64,000 nucleotides of DNA. Source: Hexactinellida sp. DTS-2022 (Eukaryota; Porifera; Hexactinellida). The position numbers were made by a program, and so were the translations under genes. The DNA is taken from the NCBI GenBank assembly GCA_028753945.1, contig JAPNXP010000011.1:62001-126000 (forward strand), in the 5' to 3' direction. The notes beneath the pieces are model-generated. The model saw only the letters and a program-made list of their open reading frames with translations, was not told the origin of the DNA and made no database searches. This document shows positions 1 through 17,627 of the stretch, piece after piece (within the stretch, counting starts at the first letter, position 1; each line of letters opens with the position of its first letter).

Positions 1-193
1 CAACCTGTAGATAACGGCCATTTTGCCACTTCTTGTCTGGCTGTATAAACAGGTTCTACTGAAACTTTGTTATAACGGGAGTTACTGTACACTCATATCC
101 ATAGTCTGTGTTCAGGGGTTTTTTAACTTCTATAAAAAAAGTGCCAGCCAAGAAATCCTAGATAACCCCTGTCTGTATTACACTCGTCTGCAG
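1..193. repeat. Intron of the dynein intermediate chain gene with a MITE remnant
   Basis: This is non-coding sequence ahead of the first exon seen in the window, which begins after the AG at 192-193. A fragment around 50-90 reads like the terminal part of a TA-flanked inverted-repeat element: a 'ggttctactg' block followed by 'ttataacgggagttactgta'. No coding signal is seen. The upstream exons of the dynein gene lie outside the window. Confidence 0.45.
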
Positions 194-1344
194 TAGGGAC
201 AGAGGAGGGTCGGGTTCACAAATGCTCCAAGACGTACATTAACCAGTACCTGGACACAGCACACGCTCACAACATGACCATATACAGTCTCAAGATTAAC
301 CCCATTCATCCCAGCGTGTTCCTCACATGCTCAGCTGACTGGACTGTGAAAGTGTGGAACCACGCGGAACTTGAAGTCGGGCCACTTTTCACTTTTGACT
401 TGAATAGCCCTGTTGCCGATGCCACCTGGGCACCCTATGCCAGTACTGTGTTTGCTGCCTGCACTATTGATGGGTTTGTATACGTGTATGACCTCAGTAT
501 TAACAAATACGCACCCTTGTGCAAACAGCAGGTGAATTGTGCTAATTGTCAATTTAGATATAAACCATAGTCCAAGTGAACAAATTTCTACTGTCCGTTG
601 GTATTCGTATTAACCGTGTTGGTATACTAACGAGGTTTGAATTAAGTTAGCATTTTAATTTCTACTTGAATTAGTTACTACTTTAGTTATTTTTGTCCCT
701 TGAATGTTCAATATAAGAACATAAGTCAGTGTACTTGGAATTCAAGATTATTCTAAATAGTATTCGTATTAACCGTGTTCGTACTAACGAGGTTTGAATT
801 GAGATAGCATTTGAAATTCTACTTGGATTAGTACTACAGTAAAACCTTTAGAAAGTGAACACCCTGGGGACCAGCCAAAACGTTAACTTTTAAGAGGTGT
901 TCACTTTTCATGATTTATCATAACGTGTCTAAACTCTAAAGCAATGGGGAAAATTTGGGACCGAGAAAAATTATTCATATTTTGGAATTGTTCATTTCTT
1001 CGAAGTGTTCACTTTTGGAAGTTTTAATGTACTTAAGTTATTTTTGTCCCTTGAATGTTCATTATAAATAACCTGACTGTATATAGATTCTGCAAGGGAA
1101 GAAGGGTAAACTGACTCGGCTGGTTTTCAACCCTCACTTCCCGGTGCTAATAGTCGCAGACGATAGAGGGACTCTCTTCAGTTTCAAGCTGAGTCCGAAT
1201 CTCAGAAAAGTAGAGATGGAGAAGGGACGTAGCGAGGAAACTGAGATGGCGAAGATGGATAAGCTAATCGCTTTCATTCTAGAGCCGCTGCTCGTTAAGC
1301 ATAGACAGGGCTCAGTGGCCACAGCCATCGAAGTACAGAGCTAG
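194..1344 (+). CDS. DNAI1: Axonemal outer-arm dynein intermediate chain 1, C-terminal part
   Basis: This gene encodes the WD40-repeat intermediate chain that anchors outer dynein arms to ciliary doublet microtubules, so the organism has motile cilia. Two 3'-terminal exons are visible: 194-531 and 1087-1344 (TAG stop). Exon 1 starts GTEEGRVHKCSKTYINQYLD and continues through WD-repeat sequence with the typical SADWTVKVW motif. Exon 2 gives GKKGKLTRLVFNPHFPVLIV and then the ADDRG...SFKLSPNLRK tail that is characteristic of DNAI1. The frame is kept across the intron if the acceptor is the AG at 1085-1086; the AG at 1095-1096 would break it. The start of the gene lies left of the window. The 555-bp intron is made of MITE-like debris. 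The match to DNAI1 over DNAI2 rests on remembered family sequence. Confidence 0.85.
580..1080. repeat. Degenerate MITE fragments, partly duplicated in tandem
   Basis: Two segments near 597-680 and 748-840 are imperfect copies of each other: both read ttcgtattaaccgtgtt, then actaacgaggttt and tctacttg. The wording matches the 3' end of the 'CGTTAATACGAAC' MITE family seen intact at 1470-1651. Part of a second family ('tttttgtcccttgaatgttca', cut here to its core 'tcccttgaatgttca') appears at 690-712 and again at 1045-1066. The whole fills the last dynein intron. Confidence 0.5.
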
Positions 1345-3185
1345 CTTATGTAATTGTGTAGCTACCAGTACGAGTCTTAGTTATGTATCGATTGTATTCG
1401 CACAATATACTCTCTATAACTGTAAATCTATGGGCGAATATGAAATCTGGAAATGCTCACGATTAAATACAGTAGAACCTCGTTATACGAACACGGTTAA
1501 TACGAATTTCCGGATAAGACGAACATACAGTGCCACTAAATAAGGTCCCTACAATGGCAATTCAATGGGTATTACTCCATTTAATACGAACTCCGGATAA
1601 ACCGAACAAATTTTATCTTCCGTTGGTGTTCGTATTAACGAGGTTCTACTGTATGTTTACAAATTGCTTTCGCCAACGAACACTCCCTAAACCAGGTGGC
1701 TTAGATACTCCTACACACAAATGGAATGCTATAATAGTTATGCATTAATTAGATATCTTTACTTTGGCGCGCGCAAATTAAAAACACTTAAAAAATTCAA
1801 TCATTTAAACACAAAATTCAGGCGCTAGGATTCTAGGCCCTGAATGAACTTTGAATGCAACAAAGATTATAAAAGGTAATTACGCCACAATTGCTATATA
1901 ATTATAAATAGGAAGTTAATAGGTGCTCACGTATTGCGACATTACTTCCCATCCTTGTTACAACTATGCTGAGCTAACATATTCCAGCCTGTGTACTCTC
2001 CACTCTTCTACTAAGTGAAATATGGAGTTATCTGAATATGTATGAGGTTATAATAGCATTCAAATGTTGGTGGTTTGTGTGGTGGAAATTCATTAGATTA
2101 TTCCAGCTGTGCCATGAATGCTGAATAAATAGTTTCAGTATGAGAGCCAATCGAGAACTTTAGATGATGAATTATCTACAGGCTGTATTGTTATGCAATG
2201 GCAGCCCCAGCTCTGATCGTGTTCTAATAACTTCTGTTGTCCGGTTCTTCTATGCAAGGTCAAAGTGCGTATTTCTAATTAGCGCCGTGTAAATCTTACA
2301 ATCATTGATTCGACGTTCCTAAATAGGCACTAGACAATAGTAAATAACATTTAGGGGCACTTATGAGCATATCCAATTGGTTAATGAATTGAGCTGTTGA
2401 ATCCATTTATTTAATACCACCACACTCAAGAAGAACCAACTATAACCACAAATGGAGCATTGGGAAAAAATCAAAATAAATCAGCTTACCTAGATGGAGG
2501 TTGCACTACGAAGTTGTTAATTAATAAATCACAATTCAAAGTGAATTATTTAGGGTTCAGCCATTTACATTCCATTGTTACAATAAGGTTGCGCTGATGG
2601 TTCAATCAAAAGCTCTATTTGATTGTAGTTTACCACAGACAACATTCTATAATGCATTGCCTGTTCATTTCAGTAACCCCGCTTTCGGAGATAACCTCTC
2701 TATATTCAATCGTAACCATTTATTTATGCGTGGAAAACGTAAGCATAATGAGTGAAAGGAAGTTGCATTCCCGACAAAAATATTCCCAAAAATTCAGCTG
2801 TTAAAATCTGTTATAAACTTCCATGTAAATACTTCCATATTATCCTTGGTATATAAATGAGGGTAACAATTGTATTGCTCCAGTGTATAAACAGTATTGA
2901 ATAGGAATAATGCAGAGAGGAGATAGGCATCGTAACCATGTATAGCTTCTATAGAGTCATATGCTGTGGTCTTTCACAATTCCTATGTAAAACCACACTA
3001 TATAAACATTGGACTTGTGCTTTGAAAACAATCTAAAATCCATATTTTGGTTAATCTGACATGCTTTGAAGGATTTCCTGGTTTTGACTGTGATTCATCA
3101 TATCTTCTTATATTGCGGTTACTCTTCATTCTGTTTCACCACAAAACTTCATAACTAAACCACACTACTTAAAATTCCGATCTTG
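1345..3185. promoter_or_regulatory. DNAI1-Runx spacer with a cluster of Runx-type sites
   Basis: No gene is seen in this spacer. It contains one intact MITE (1470-1651). It also holds eight exact TGTGGT/ACCACA hexamers, the core bound by Runt domains, all within 1.1 kb upstream of the Runx start: 2078-2083, 2419-2424, 2445-2450, 2632-2637, 2965-2970, 2992-2997, 3138-3143 and 3159-3164. TGTGGT is the published Runt-domain core. Reading the cluster as an autoregulatory promoter is inference. Confidence 0.5.
1470..1651. mobile_element. Family A MITE (pogo/Tc1-like, non-autonomous)
   Basis: This is a 182-bp element that starts CAGTAGAACCTCGTTATACG and ends AACGAGGTTCTACTG, flanked by TA on both sides. 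The interior carries repeated 'TAATACGAA' and 'GGATAAGACGAAC' words in opposite orientations. It has no coding capacity. Copies of the same family lie at 37143-37307, 42508-42681 and 46513-46696. The CAGT ends and the TA target site fit the Tc1/mariner-pogo group. Confidence 0.75.
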
Positions 3186-10357
<7,172 letters not shown>

Positions 10358-11356
10358 TACTATCTAGCATTGACTCGCACTTGTCCAGTACACACCATTC
10401 CATTATTTTTAACTGATCAAGTACTACTGGTAGTGTTTAATGCTTGCTGTTGTATCGCGCTTTTTCCCAACTGTCTCAATTCTGTTTTTATGCTATAATG
10501 TTTGCGCTTCATGCACTGCTTAATTTACTCGCGAATTATGAGACACTGAATTTACGTTTTTCATTTTTATGCACACTCACACAATTTATGGTCACTTATG
10601 TAAATATGCGTCAATGGGACATAAGCAGTCGGAGCACTTCATTATCGCAGTATTAAATTGATATTTGTAGTTTTGATAGTATTTAGAAGCTAGTTCCTGT
10701 GTAAGTAGTATCTAACTATATTTTGTATTCGCTGTAATAACTTGATCATTAAAATATAATATGCTCAGTCCTGACAACAATTGGGGTAAATGGTATTCTA
10801 ACTGTCGACTAAACTAACTAGGAATCGCTTATACTTCGGTCTACACCTTTTCAGATGTAATTCTCAAGAACTTTTCTACATCAAAGTATCATCTTTGCGA
10901 AGCCGGGTTTATATTGGAAAGAGGTTGGCCAATATTTAAATATTCCCTTTTTACAACATACTTAGATGATAGCGTTAAAGGCACCTATTTAAAGTGCCAC
11001 TTACCCATTGTATTACAAATTAGCAAAATATCCCGTGTAATCTAGTGTAATCGGGGAATCCCTTCAGTTTGACCTGTTATCCGAAAACAAGTTATTACTC
11101 AATAGTGCGTGGGGAACTATATACTTGGGTAATACAAACCAAGAATGCTAATCAATGACTAAAGTGTAATCATAGAGTTAGCTCTTATGTAATACACACA
11201 TCAGTAATTGCCTGAGAGATAATTGAAATCAAGTCTGGGCATTGGGTTACAGGGGAGGGCAGTATGATCAGGGGTAATCCCGTATATGCTAATTGAATGG
11301 AGAGTTATATAAGTCAGTTGAATGTGATTTACAATACTTGTCCGGCAATCACAATA
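10358..11356. other. Runx-PKG spacer
   Basis: No gene is seen. It includes the Runx 3' UTR, with an AATATA-rich stretch near 10750, and one copy (about 10826-10935) of a dispersed repeat, family I, also found at 11640-11750 and near 18560-18675. The shared words are 'cggtc.acacct', 'atgtaatt.tca', 'ttgcgaag.c.ggttt' and 'ggttggcc'. Confidence 0.4.
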
Positions 11357-14300
11357 ATGTCAATTGAAGCTAAATTATTGGAAGTGCTGAGTGAGTTTAA
11401 AGAGTTTAGGGAACAAAGCGAGGCACTGAAGGACGAAAATGCACAATTGAAAGCTGATTTACGGAAATGTAAAGATGTGTTGGTAGAGCTGGGCATAGGG
11501 GTTAAGAAGTTATCCAGTGATGGAAAGGGGAAAGTGAAAAAGGTGCGTTCATGAATAATTTAATAAAACGACATATAACTCGATATAGCAACAACTGGTA
11601 TGAAAATACTAGTTGTTCGTTTCTCCTATTGGAATTACTTATATATCGGTCAACACCTATTCTAATGTAATTTTCAGGCACTTGCAAGGTCATTATTTAC
11701 ATCAAATTCCACCCTTGCGAAGTCAGGTTTTTAATTTAAAGGTGTTGGCCATTTATTATTTTGCAAAAAAAATTATTTGCAAAATATTAAATTCGAGTAA
11801 CCATTGTGGTAAGTACGATATTAAAAAATATTATTAAATCAAAAGGTGAAAAAACCTGGAATATCAGCAGAGACCACAAGGGATATAGATGGCGACAATC
11901 TCAAAATAGTTAAGCTTCCAAAGGACGAGCAGGAGCTCAACCTAATCGAGCGTGGCATAAACAACAACAATCTCCTCGGACACCTCGACAAGAAGCAGAT
12001 TCATGCCATAGGAAACTATATGACCCTGCACACATTCACTCAGGGGACTGCTATATGTAGGGAAGGTAGGACGATGCGTCTTAATAGGATATAACGACTA
12101 AGTGGATATATTACTTTGTAGTAAGGGCTTGCTATATATCTGCCAACATCTTAACCATATAACAAAGTGGCTTCGGAAATTTAAATTATTCACATAATAG
12201 CAAGTCGCATTTTGCACGAAATTTGCTAGATATTCCGCGAACTTGCTATTATGGGAACAAAATTAACATTAATTAAATGCTCACTTGGGCACTAAAAATA
12301 AATTGCTAGTAGAGCAATATTGCTATTAGAAAAATTGCTATTAGGCGAGTAAATACCGCGGCAATTAACCGAATCAGAATTAAATGTAACCTGCTAACTA
12401 GGAGAGAATGGTGACTTCCTGTATGTGATTTCAAGCGGATGTGTCGAAGTAACGAAAGAGGGTGAGCACTATGGATTTATGGAAACTCCGCAATCTTTCG
12501 GAGAGCTGGCCATCCTCTACAACTGTCCTAGGACTGCTACTATAACCGCTAAAACGCCTGTATCGCTATGGGCCCTGCAGAGACGGGCATACAAGAAGAT
12601 TATGCATGAAACAGATAAGGACATGCTGAATGAGAGAACTGAGTTCCTAAACCGTAAGTGTTTCAATCCGAGTAATGATACTGGGAAATACGACTTGCAA
12701 TTAGTAATACATTAGACCCGACTTAATTGGGTCACTTTGGTCCGAGGTAGCTTGACCCATTTAAAAGGATAACCCAATTAGCCGAAAATATTGCAAAACT
12801 TAACTATAATCCCGTAACGTAAATACTGTGAAATATTGACTCAAGTTACCAGTTGCTTTATTGAAAAATCTAAAATTACAGCTATGCCTACTTCATGTTC
12901 TTTTGGAGGACCTATATTCGGGTGGTTCTTTGATTGAAGTGCCTCCAAAAGTAAATTCTGTCTGCATAGCTGTAATTTTAGATTTTTCGTAATATCATCA
13001 TCACCATAAAGGTGTTAAGCGGAGTCTACTGTATTTATAATATATTCGATCAATAGAAGCCCCGGTTTTCAAGAACCTGAACAAGAATGAAATATCAAAG
13101 TTGGCCTCAGTCCTTGAGGAGGAGTTCGTGCCTGAGAACGAGGTTATAGTGCGACAGGGGGCAGTGGGCGAAACCTTCTATATTATAAGGGCCGGACATG
13201 TCAAGGTTACAGAGCTGGATCAGGGTGGAAAGGTATACACATTCCTTTCGAACATAATCGTTGTACAGTTTTGCTATTCCGATTATACTCGCATACATTC
13301 GAAATGGATACATTATAGTCTCGTTTATACGAACATGGATAAGGGAAATATTGGTTAATTAAGGAGTACAAAGTTTAATTCTCCTACCCTATACAAATGC
13401 ATGCAAATAACTCCGGTTAAATACAAATTTCGACGGTAATTGTTGTTGTATTAACAAGTATCTGCAACATACGTATATAACATGCCCGTTACACTGCATT
13501 ATGAATTATATTTGCAATAAGTAGCATAGAACTGACTCATCATAGCAGGAACATGTTACAATTTGCCTTAGTTTCGAACATACGTATAAACCTGTCATTA
13601 CACTGCATGATGAATTATAATTGCAATGGTAGCATATAACTAATCATCTGTTTGTATAAGGAGATCGTGTTAACGATAGTCTACATTAATTTGCCTTAAA
13701 TGTAATTCCGTCGTATAAATCCTGTAAAATATTGACCCGATTAAGCGGAGAAATCTATTAACCAGTGGCTCTATTAAGCGGAGTCGACTGTACTTTCAAT
13801 AAGCAGCATATAACTAATCAGCTGTTTATAGAAGGAGATCGCACTCACCACCCTGACACAGGGCCAGTACTTCGGAGAGGTAGCACTGCTACAGCCCGAC
13901 TCAGTCAGAACTGCAACTGTAACAGCAATAACAACAGTGCATTTATTCTCGCTAGAAAAGGAGTATTTCGAGAGACTAATAGGAGCTCTCCCTGAAGAGA
14001 AACGGGTTATATTCCACAGAGGGTATTCAGTGGAGCATTTGCAATCTAAGTCTCTGAGTAAGGAGGCTGGGCCTCTGAATCTGAATGTTTCTAACATTAA
14101 GAAGCTAGGCATCATGGGTCAGGGGGCCTATGGGACAGTGTATCTATGCAACATTGTTGGTAAGTCAGTGAAGCATTTCTATTCACCTATAATGTTGATA
14201 GGAAAAATTTCCTAATTTATATTACACAATTCCCCAAAGAACTGTGTGTGTATTTAAGCTACTCAAACGTTCGTCACGCAAATTAGCAAAAAATTAAGTA

Positions 14301-16199
14301 CCCCCCTTACTTATGTCACGATTTTTAACCATTTGATAATACAAAAAGGATAATTTGTCCCATATTGGCTACCACCAATTCCAATTTGTTTATTTTGAAT
14401 ATTTTCAATCTGTTTATTCTAACTATCGGTGTTTTCTTACTATTTTATCTGAAAATAATTGGTTTGAAATACCCGTTTCAACTGTACATATATATTATCT
14501 ACCTAAGGTATTGCTGCTGTGGAGCAGAACCAGATATTCGCCTTAAAGCAGCTGAAGAAACAACGCGTGGTGGACGCTCACCAACAAGAACACGTTCTCA
14601 ACGAAAAGCTAGTTATGCAGCAATGCAGCTCGCACTTCATATGCAAACTCTACCTAACATTCAAGGACACCAAGTGTGCTTATATGTTGATAGAGCCTTG
14701 TATAGGGGGGGAGGTGTGGACAACAATGAGAGACAGAGAGAAGTTCTCGCCTGACACGGCAAGATTCATAACTGCATGTTGCGTTGAGGCCATTGAGTAT
14801 CTACATAGGAAGGAGATCATATACAGGGACTTGAAGCCTGAGAACTTGCTTTTTGACAGGTACGTACATTAGGTGGAATCTACTGCATTTCTAAAGCACA
14901 CTCCCGTTATAACGAAGTCGGAACACCCGCTATAACGATCTATAAATTTCTCAGAGGGAAAAGTAGTTTACTTTGCACCGCTTACAACGAACTCCGCTTA
15001 TATCGATTTAAACCAGGGTCCCTTGAGCTTAGTTATAGCGAGAAAACACTGTACAGTAGACACTAGTAAATACGAACGCGGATAAGGCGAAATATCGATG
15101 AAATTTCCCTTTTCCTACAAATGCATGCAAGTGACTCCGGTTAAAACGAAATTCTAGATATCACGAACACTTTCCGACGGTCCCCTGGTGTTCGTATTAA
15201 CGAATTTATTGTATTTATTTGCATTTGCAGAGAAGGCTATGTAAAGCTAACAGACTTTGGATTTGCAAAGAAAATCGGCTTTGGAACATTAACATGGACA
15301 TTCTGTGGTACCAACGAGTATATGGCACCAGAAATTATACTGAATCAGGGACATGCATTTGCAGTGGACATTTGGTGTTTGGGGATACTCATATACGAGC
15401 TGCTAACTGGCCGACCTCCCTTCGAGAGCACGGATCCAAGGAGACTGTACAACCTCATTCTGACAGGTATTATAAGTTATCACTACCTTGTCCAAAAATC
15501 CATCACAGAGCAATAATATTTAAAATTAAATTTTTAGACCATTCGGTGACTCTAAAAATTATTTTAGCCACCACACTTTGGGGTTAACAATTTTAAGAAC
15601 GGGCATGCTTGTATTACCCATTTATAGAAACTCAATGGTTAAAAGGGAAAAGTATCATGTAATGTTTTGAAGTATGTTTAATTCCATTGCATACAGTGTA
15701 ATATATACAGTCATTTGTAAATACACTCCTAATAGTGCTCGTTTGACCCAATTTCCACCCCCTAAATCACAAATTAATACTATGGTATAGGAGAAAATTC
15801 CAAATTTTCGCGATACTAATTCAAATTTTCCAAAAATCATGCCCCAAAAGGAGCATCTCGCGCTCCTGTTTAATTCCATTGCATCCTCCAGGTATCGAGG
15901 CTATAAACTTCCCATGGACTATCCAGGTAGCAGCTAAGAACATCATTAAGGCCCTCGCGCGTATGAAACCCATCGACCGACTCGGGTACCAAAAGGAGGG
16001 CATTGAGGCCATTAGACGACATCGCTGGTTCCAAAACTTTGATTGGGCAAAGCTGAGAGCTAGAACGCTTCACCCGCCACTAATTCCTGTGACAAATAGC
16101 GATAGAGACCTTAGTAACTTTGATCCGAACATAACTGATAATCTATTCGACCTAGACCAGATCCCGGATGAAACTTCTGGATGGGATGCGACCTTCTAG
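11357..16199 (+). CDS. PKG: cGMP-dependent protein kinase
   Basis: This gene encodes a serine/threonine kinase activated by cGMP. The eight exons keep frame: 11357-11542, 11846-12065, 12402-12653, 13057-13232, 13832-14159, 14508-14859, 15231-15466 and 15892-16199 (685 aa). Domain order is an N-terminal leucine-zipper-like coiled coil, two cyclic-nucleotide domains ([15 protein letters not shown] and [16 protein letters not shown]), then the kinase. Both pockets have Thr after Arg, the cGMP-type choice, where PKA has Ala. The kinase shows [33 protein letters not shown] and MAPE, so it should be active. The tail ends SGWDATF, like other PKGs. An in-frame ATG at 11297 would add 20 residues; I prefer 11357 because [11 protein letters not shown] begins the coiled coil. 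Introns 3, 4 and 6 are largely MITE sequence. Confidence 0.92.
11640..11750. repeat. Family I dispersed repeat in PKG intron 1
   Basis: This is a second copy of the repeat also seen at about 10826-10935 and 18560-18675. All three share 'tgtaatttTCA', 'caaggtcattattt' or its variants, and 'ttgcgaagtcaggttt'. No terminal repeats or coding sequence were identified, so its class is unknown. Confidence 0.45.
12115..12360. mobile_element. Degenerate 'nTTAGCAA'-type MITE in PKG intron 2
   Basis: The words 'ataatagcaagtcgcattttgcacgaaattt' (in part) and 'cttgctattatggg' match the clean family D element at 48390-48547, and the segment ends 'aattgctattaggcgagt'. Ends are worn and I could not define them exactly. 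It fills most of the 336-bp intron 12066-12401. Confidence 0.45.
12713..13031. mobile_element. Family B MITE with a nested foldback element
   Basis: The outer element begins near 'gacccgacttaattgggtc' and ends GTTAAGCGGAGTCTACTG before TA, with the family B internal words 'aaccgaaaatattg' and 'gaaatattgac'. Positions 12863-12988 interrupt it with a perfect-looking inverted repeat, GAAAAATCTAAAATTACAGC and its complement, each arm about 25 bp. That insert has a second inner inverted pair, 'cttttggagg' and 'cctccaaaag'. The two together make up about 80% of PKG intron 3. Confidence 0.65.
13233..13831. repeat. PKG intron 4: MITE pieces and duplicated 3' splice region
   Basis: The intron contains a family A-like piece (13280-13460) and a family B 3' end (about 13695-13790, 'gacccgattaagcgg' to 'ctattaagcggagtcgactg'). 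It also has repeated copies of the sequence leading into exon 5. The real acceptor region 'gcatataactaatcagctgtttatagaaggagatcg' (quoted in part: 'taactaatcagctgtt') has an earlier near-copy at 13627-13670 and a more diverged copy near 13520-13545. Confidence 0.55.
14890..15211. mobile_element. Two abutting MITEs filling PKG intron 6
   Basis: The first runs from about 14890 to 15051, with 'cccgttataacgaag' inside and ending 'gttatagcgagaaaacactg'. The second, 15054-15211, starts CAGTAGACACTAGTAAATAC and ends 'gttcgtattaacgaatttattg'. They share one TA at 15052-15053, so one probably used the target site of the other. Together they account for about 320 of the intron's 371 bp. Confidence 0.6.
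15745..15880. repeat. Family G fragment in PKG intron 7
   Basis: In reverse orientation this segment matches the 39131-39305 copy: 'cctaaatcacaaattaat', 'aggagaaaattcca' and 'aaaaggagcatctcgcgctcct'. It ends about 12 bp before the exon at 15892. It is a decayed, non-coding repeat. Confidence 0.5.
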
Positions 16200-17627
16200 T
16201 GTCAACGTTATTTTGTGTTTTTATAGTTCTACTTTGTATATGTTGATACTTGTTTGTTCATTTGAATTTAGTTTTATGAACTCTACATTTGAAACGTATT
16301 ACTTGCAAGATACATTAAGGGGACTGTTGAATTTGTTGATCCTAACCGAAATTATAAGTATTTTAGAAAAGGATTGACGATAATTTCCTATTATCCTTGT
16401 TTTACAAAGAGAATCTACATTATATTATGTTGGAAAGCAACAATGGATTTAAAGCTATAATAGTCATAGGACAGTTATTATTTTTGCTAGAAAAATAAGT
16501 CGTTTGTTTAGGTATTAAGTCCGTGGTGTTGTGAGTTAATATTATTACATTAAAAATATTAATATTTCTTGTTTTGAGAGAAACCTTTGGAAATAATAGG
16601 AACTCAGCTATGTCAGACAGTGGAATTAATGATTTGAAAAATTTCTCGAAATCTCCAACACCTGTCTTTAATTATCGGAGTTTTAGGGGAAATTCATGCT
16701 ATTTAGCTACATTTTCGCAATTATACATCATTTTATTATTCTACGGATTTATTACACTTATTAGTAAATGAAGAATATAGCCTTTCAGTTCTTGATAAAC
16801 TTATAGGAAATCCATTTAATCATAATTTCTTTAAACGACTATAGGATTTAAAGATATCTCAACATAACTAATCCCAGTTCAGTTCAGTTTTTTACAACCA
16901 AGAAATGATTTATAATTCTTACGTTCCTTCAACCATATCTGAGACCAGCGATTTTATTATTCCTAACATCATAACCTATTTAAATTGAGGTTTATTACCT
17001 CGAAGTTAATACTATACTGATTGTCTCAACACTTATAACATCATAAATTGGCAAAAATTGAGCATCATGATAAATTTCAGTTGACTCCGCTTAATAGGGT
17101 CAGTTTTTTACCCAATTAAGCGGAGAAATCTAATAACCGAAAATATTTTGAGTCAAACTGTAATTTCTTCCTATAAATCCTATGAAATATTGACCCATTA
17201 AGCGGAGAAATCTATTAACCGGTGGCTCTATTAAGCGAAGTATACTGTATATTTTGATAAATATATTATAAAATATGCCTGAAAAAAGACTTATTAAAAT
17301 TTCATTGATCTGTAGTTGTTGTTGTTTATAATTATTTTCAGTTAACAAGTCCCACCCAATCATTACAAGAGAGTTGTAACAAATAATTTATTGAACTAAT
17401 TCTACACAGAATAAATGGAATTTAAAATAACTCCTTATTCAATAGAGAGATGACCAGCAATTAACTCAATAGTACGTTCACAATGTAAAAATTTCTGTGA
17501 TGTCCGTAGCATGCTTTGAAATGTTGTTTTGTACAGACAGCCAGTTTAAGTATTAGTTGCATGCAAGATATTAAAACCAGCTGTGGCCTCTCTATTTGTA
17601 TAGACATTCCCAAAAGTAACGAGGATA
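16200..17627. other. Convergent spacer between PKG and Brachyury
   Basis: This holds the 3' UTRs of two converging genes. It is AT-rich and has no convincing coding frame. One intact family B MITE is present at 17078-17247. Confidence 0.5.
17078..17247. mobile_element. Family B MITE
   Basis: This is a 170-bp element that starts CAGTTGACTCCGCTTAATAG and ends 'ctattaagcgaagtatactg' before TA. The interior repeats 'taagcggagaaatct' twice and carries 'aaccgaaaatatttt'. Relatives are 41138-41403, the outer element of 12713-13031, and the piece ending at 13790. The CAGT start and TA flank place it with pogo-like elements. Confidence 0.75.

Noticed and set aside
14365-14754. 129-codon frame overlapping PKG exon 6
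   Set aside because: It is an alternative frame of the kinase exon. The frame giving [13 protein letters not shown] and YRDLKPEN is clearly the coding one.
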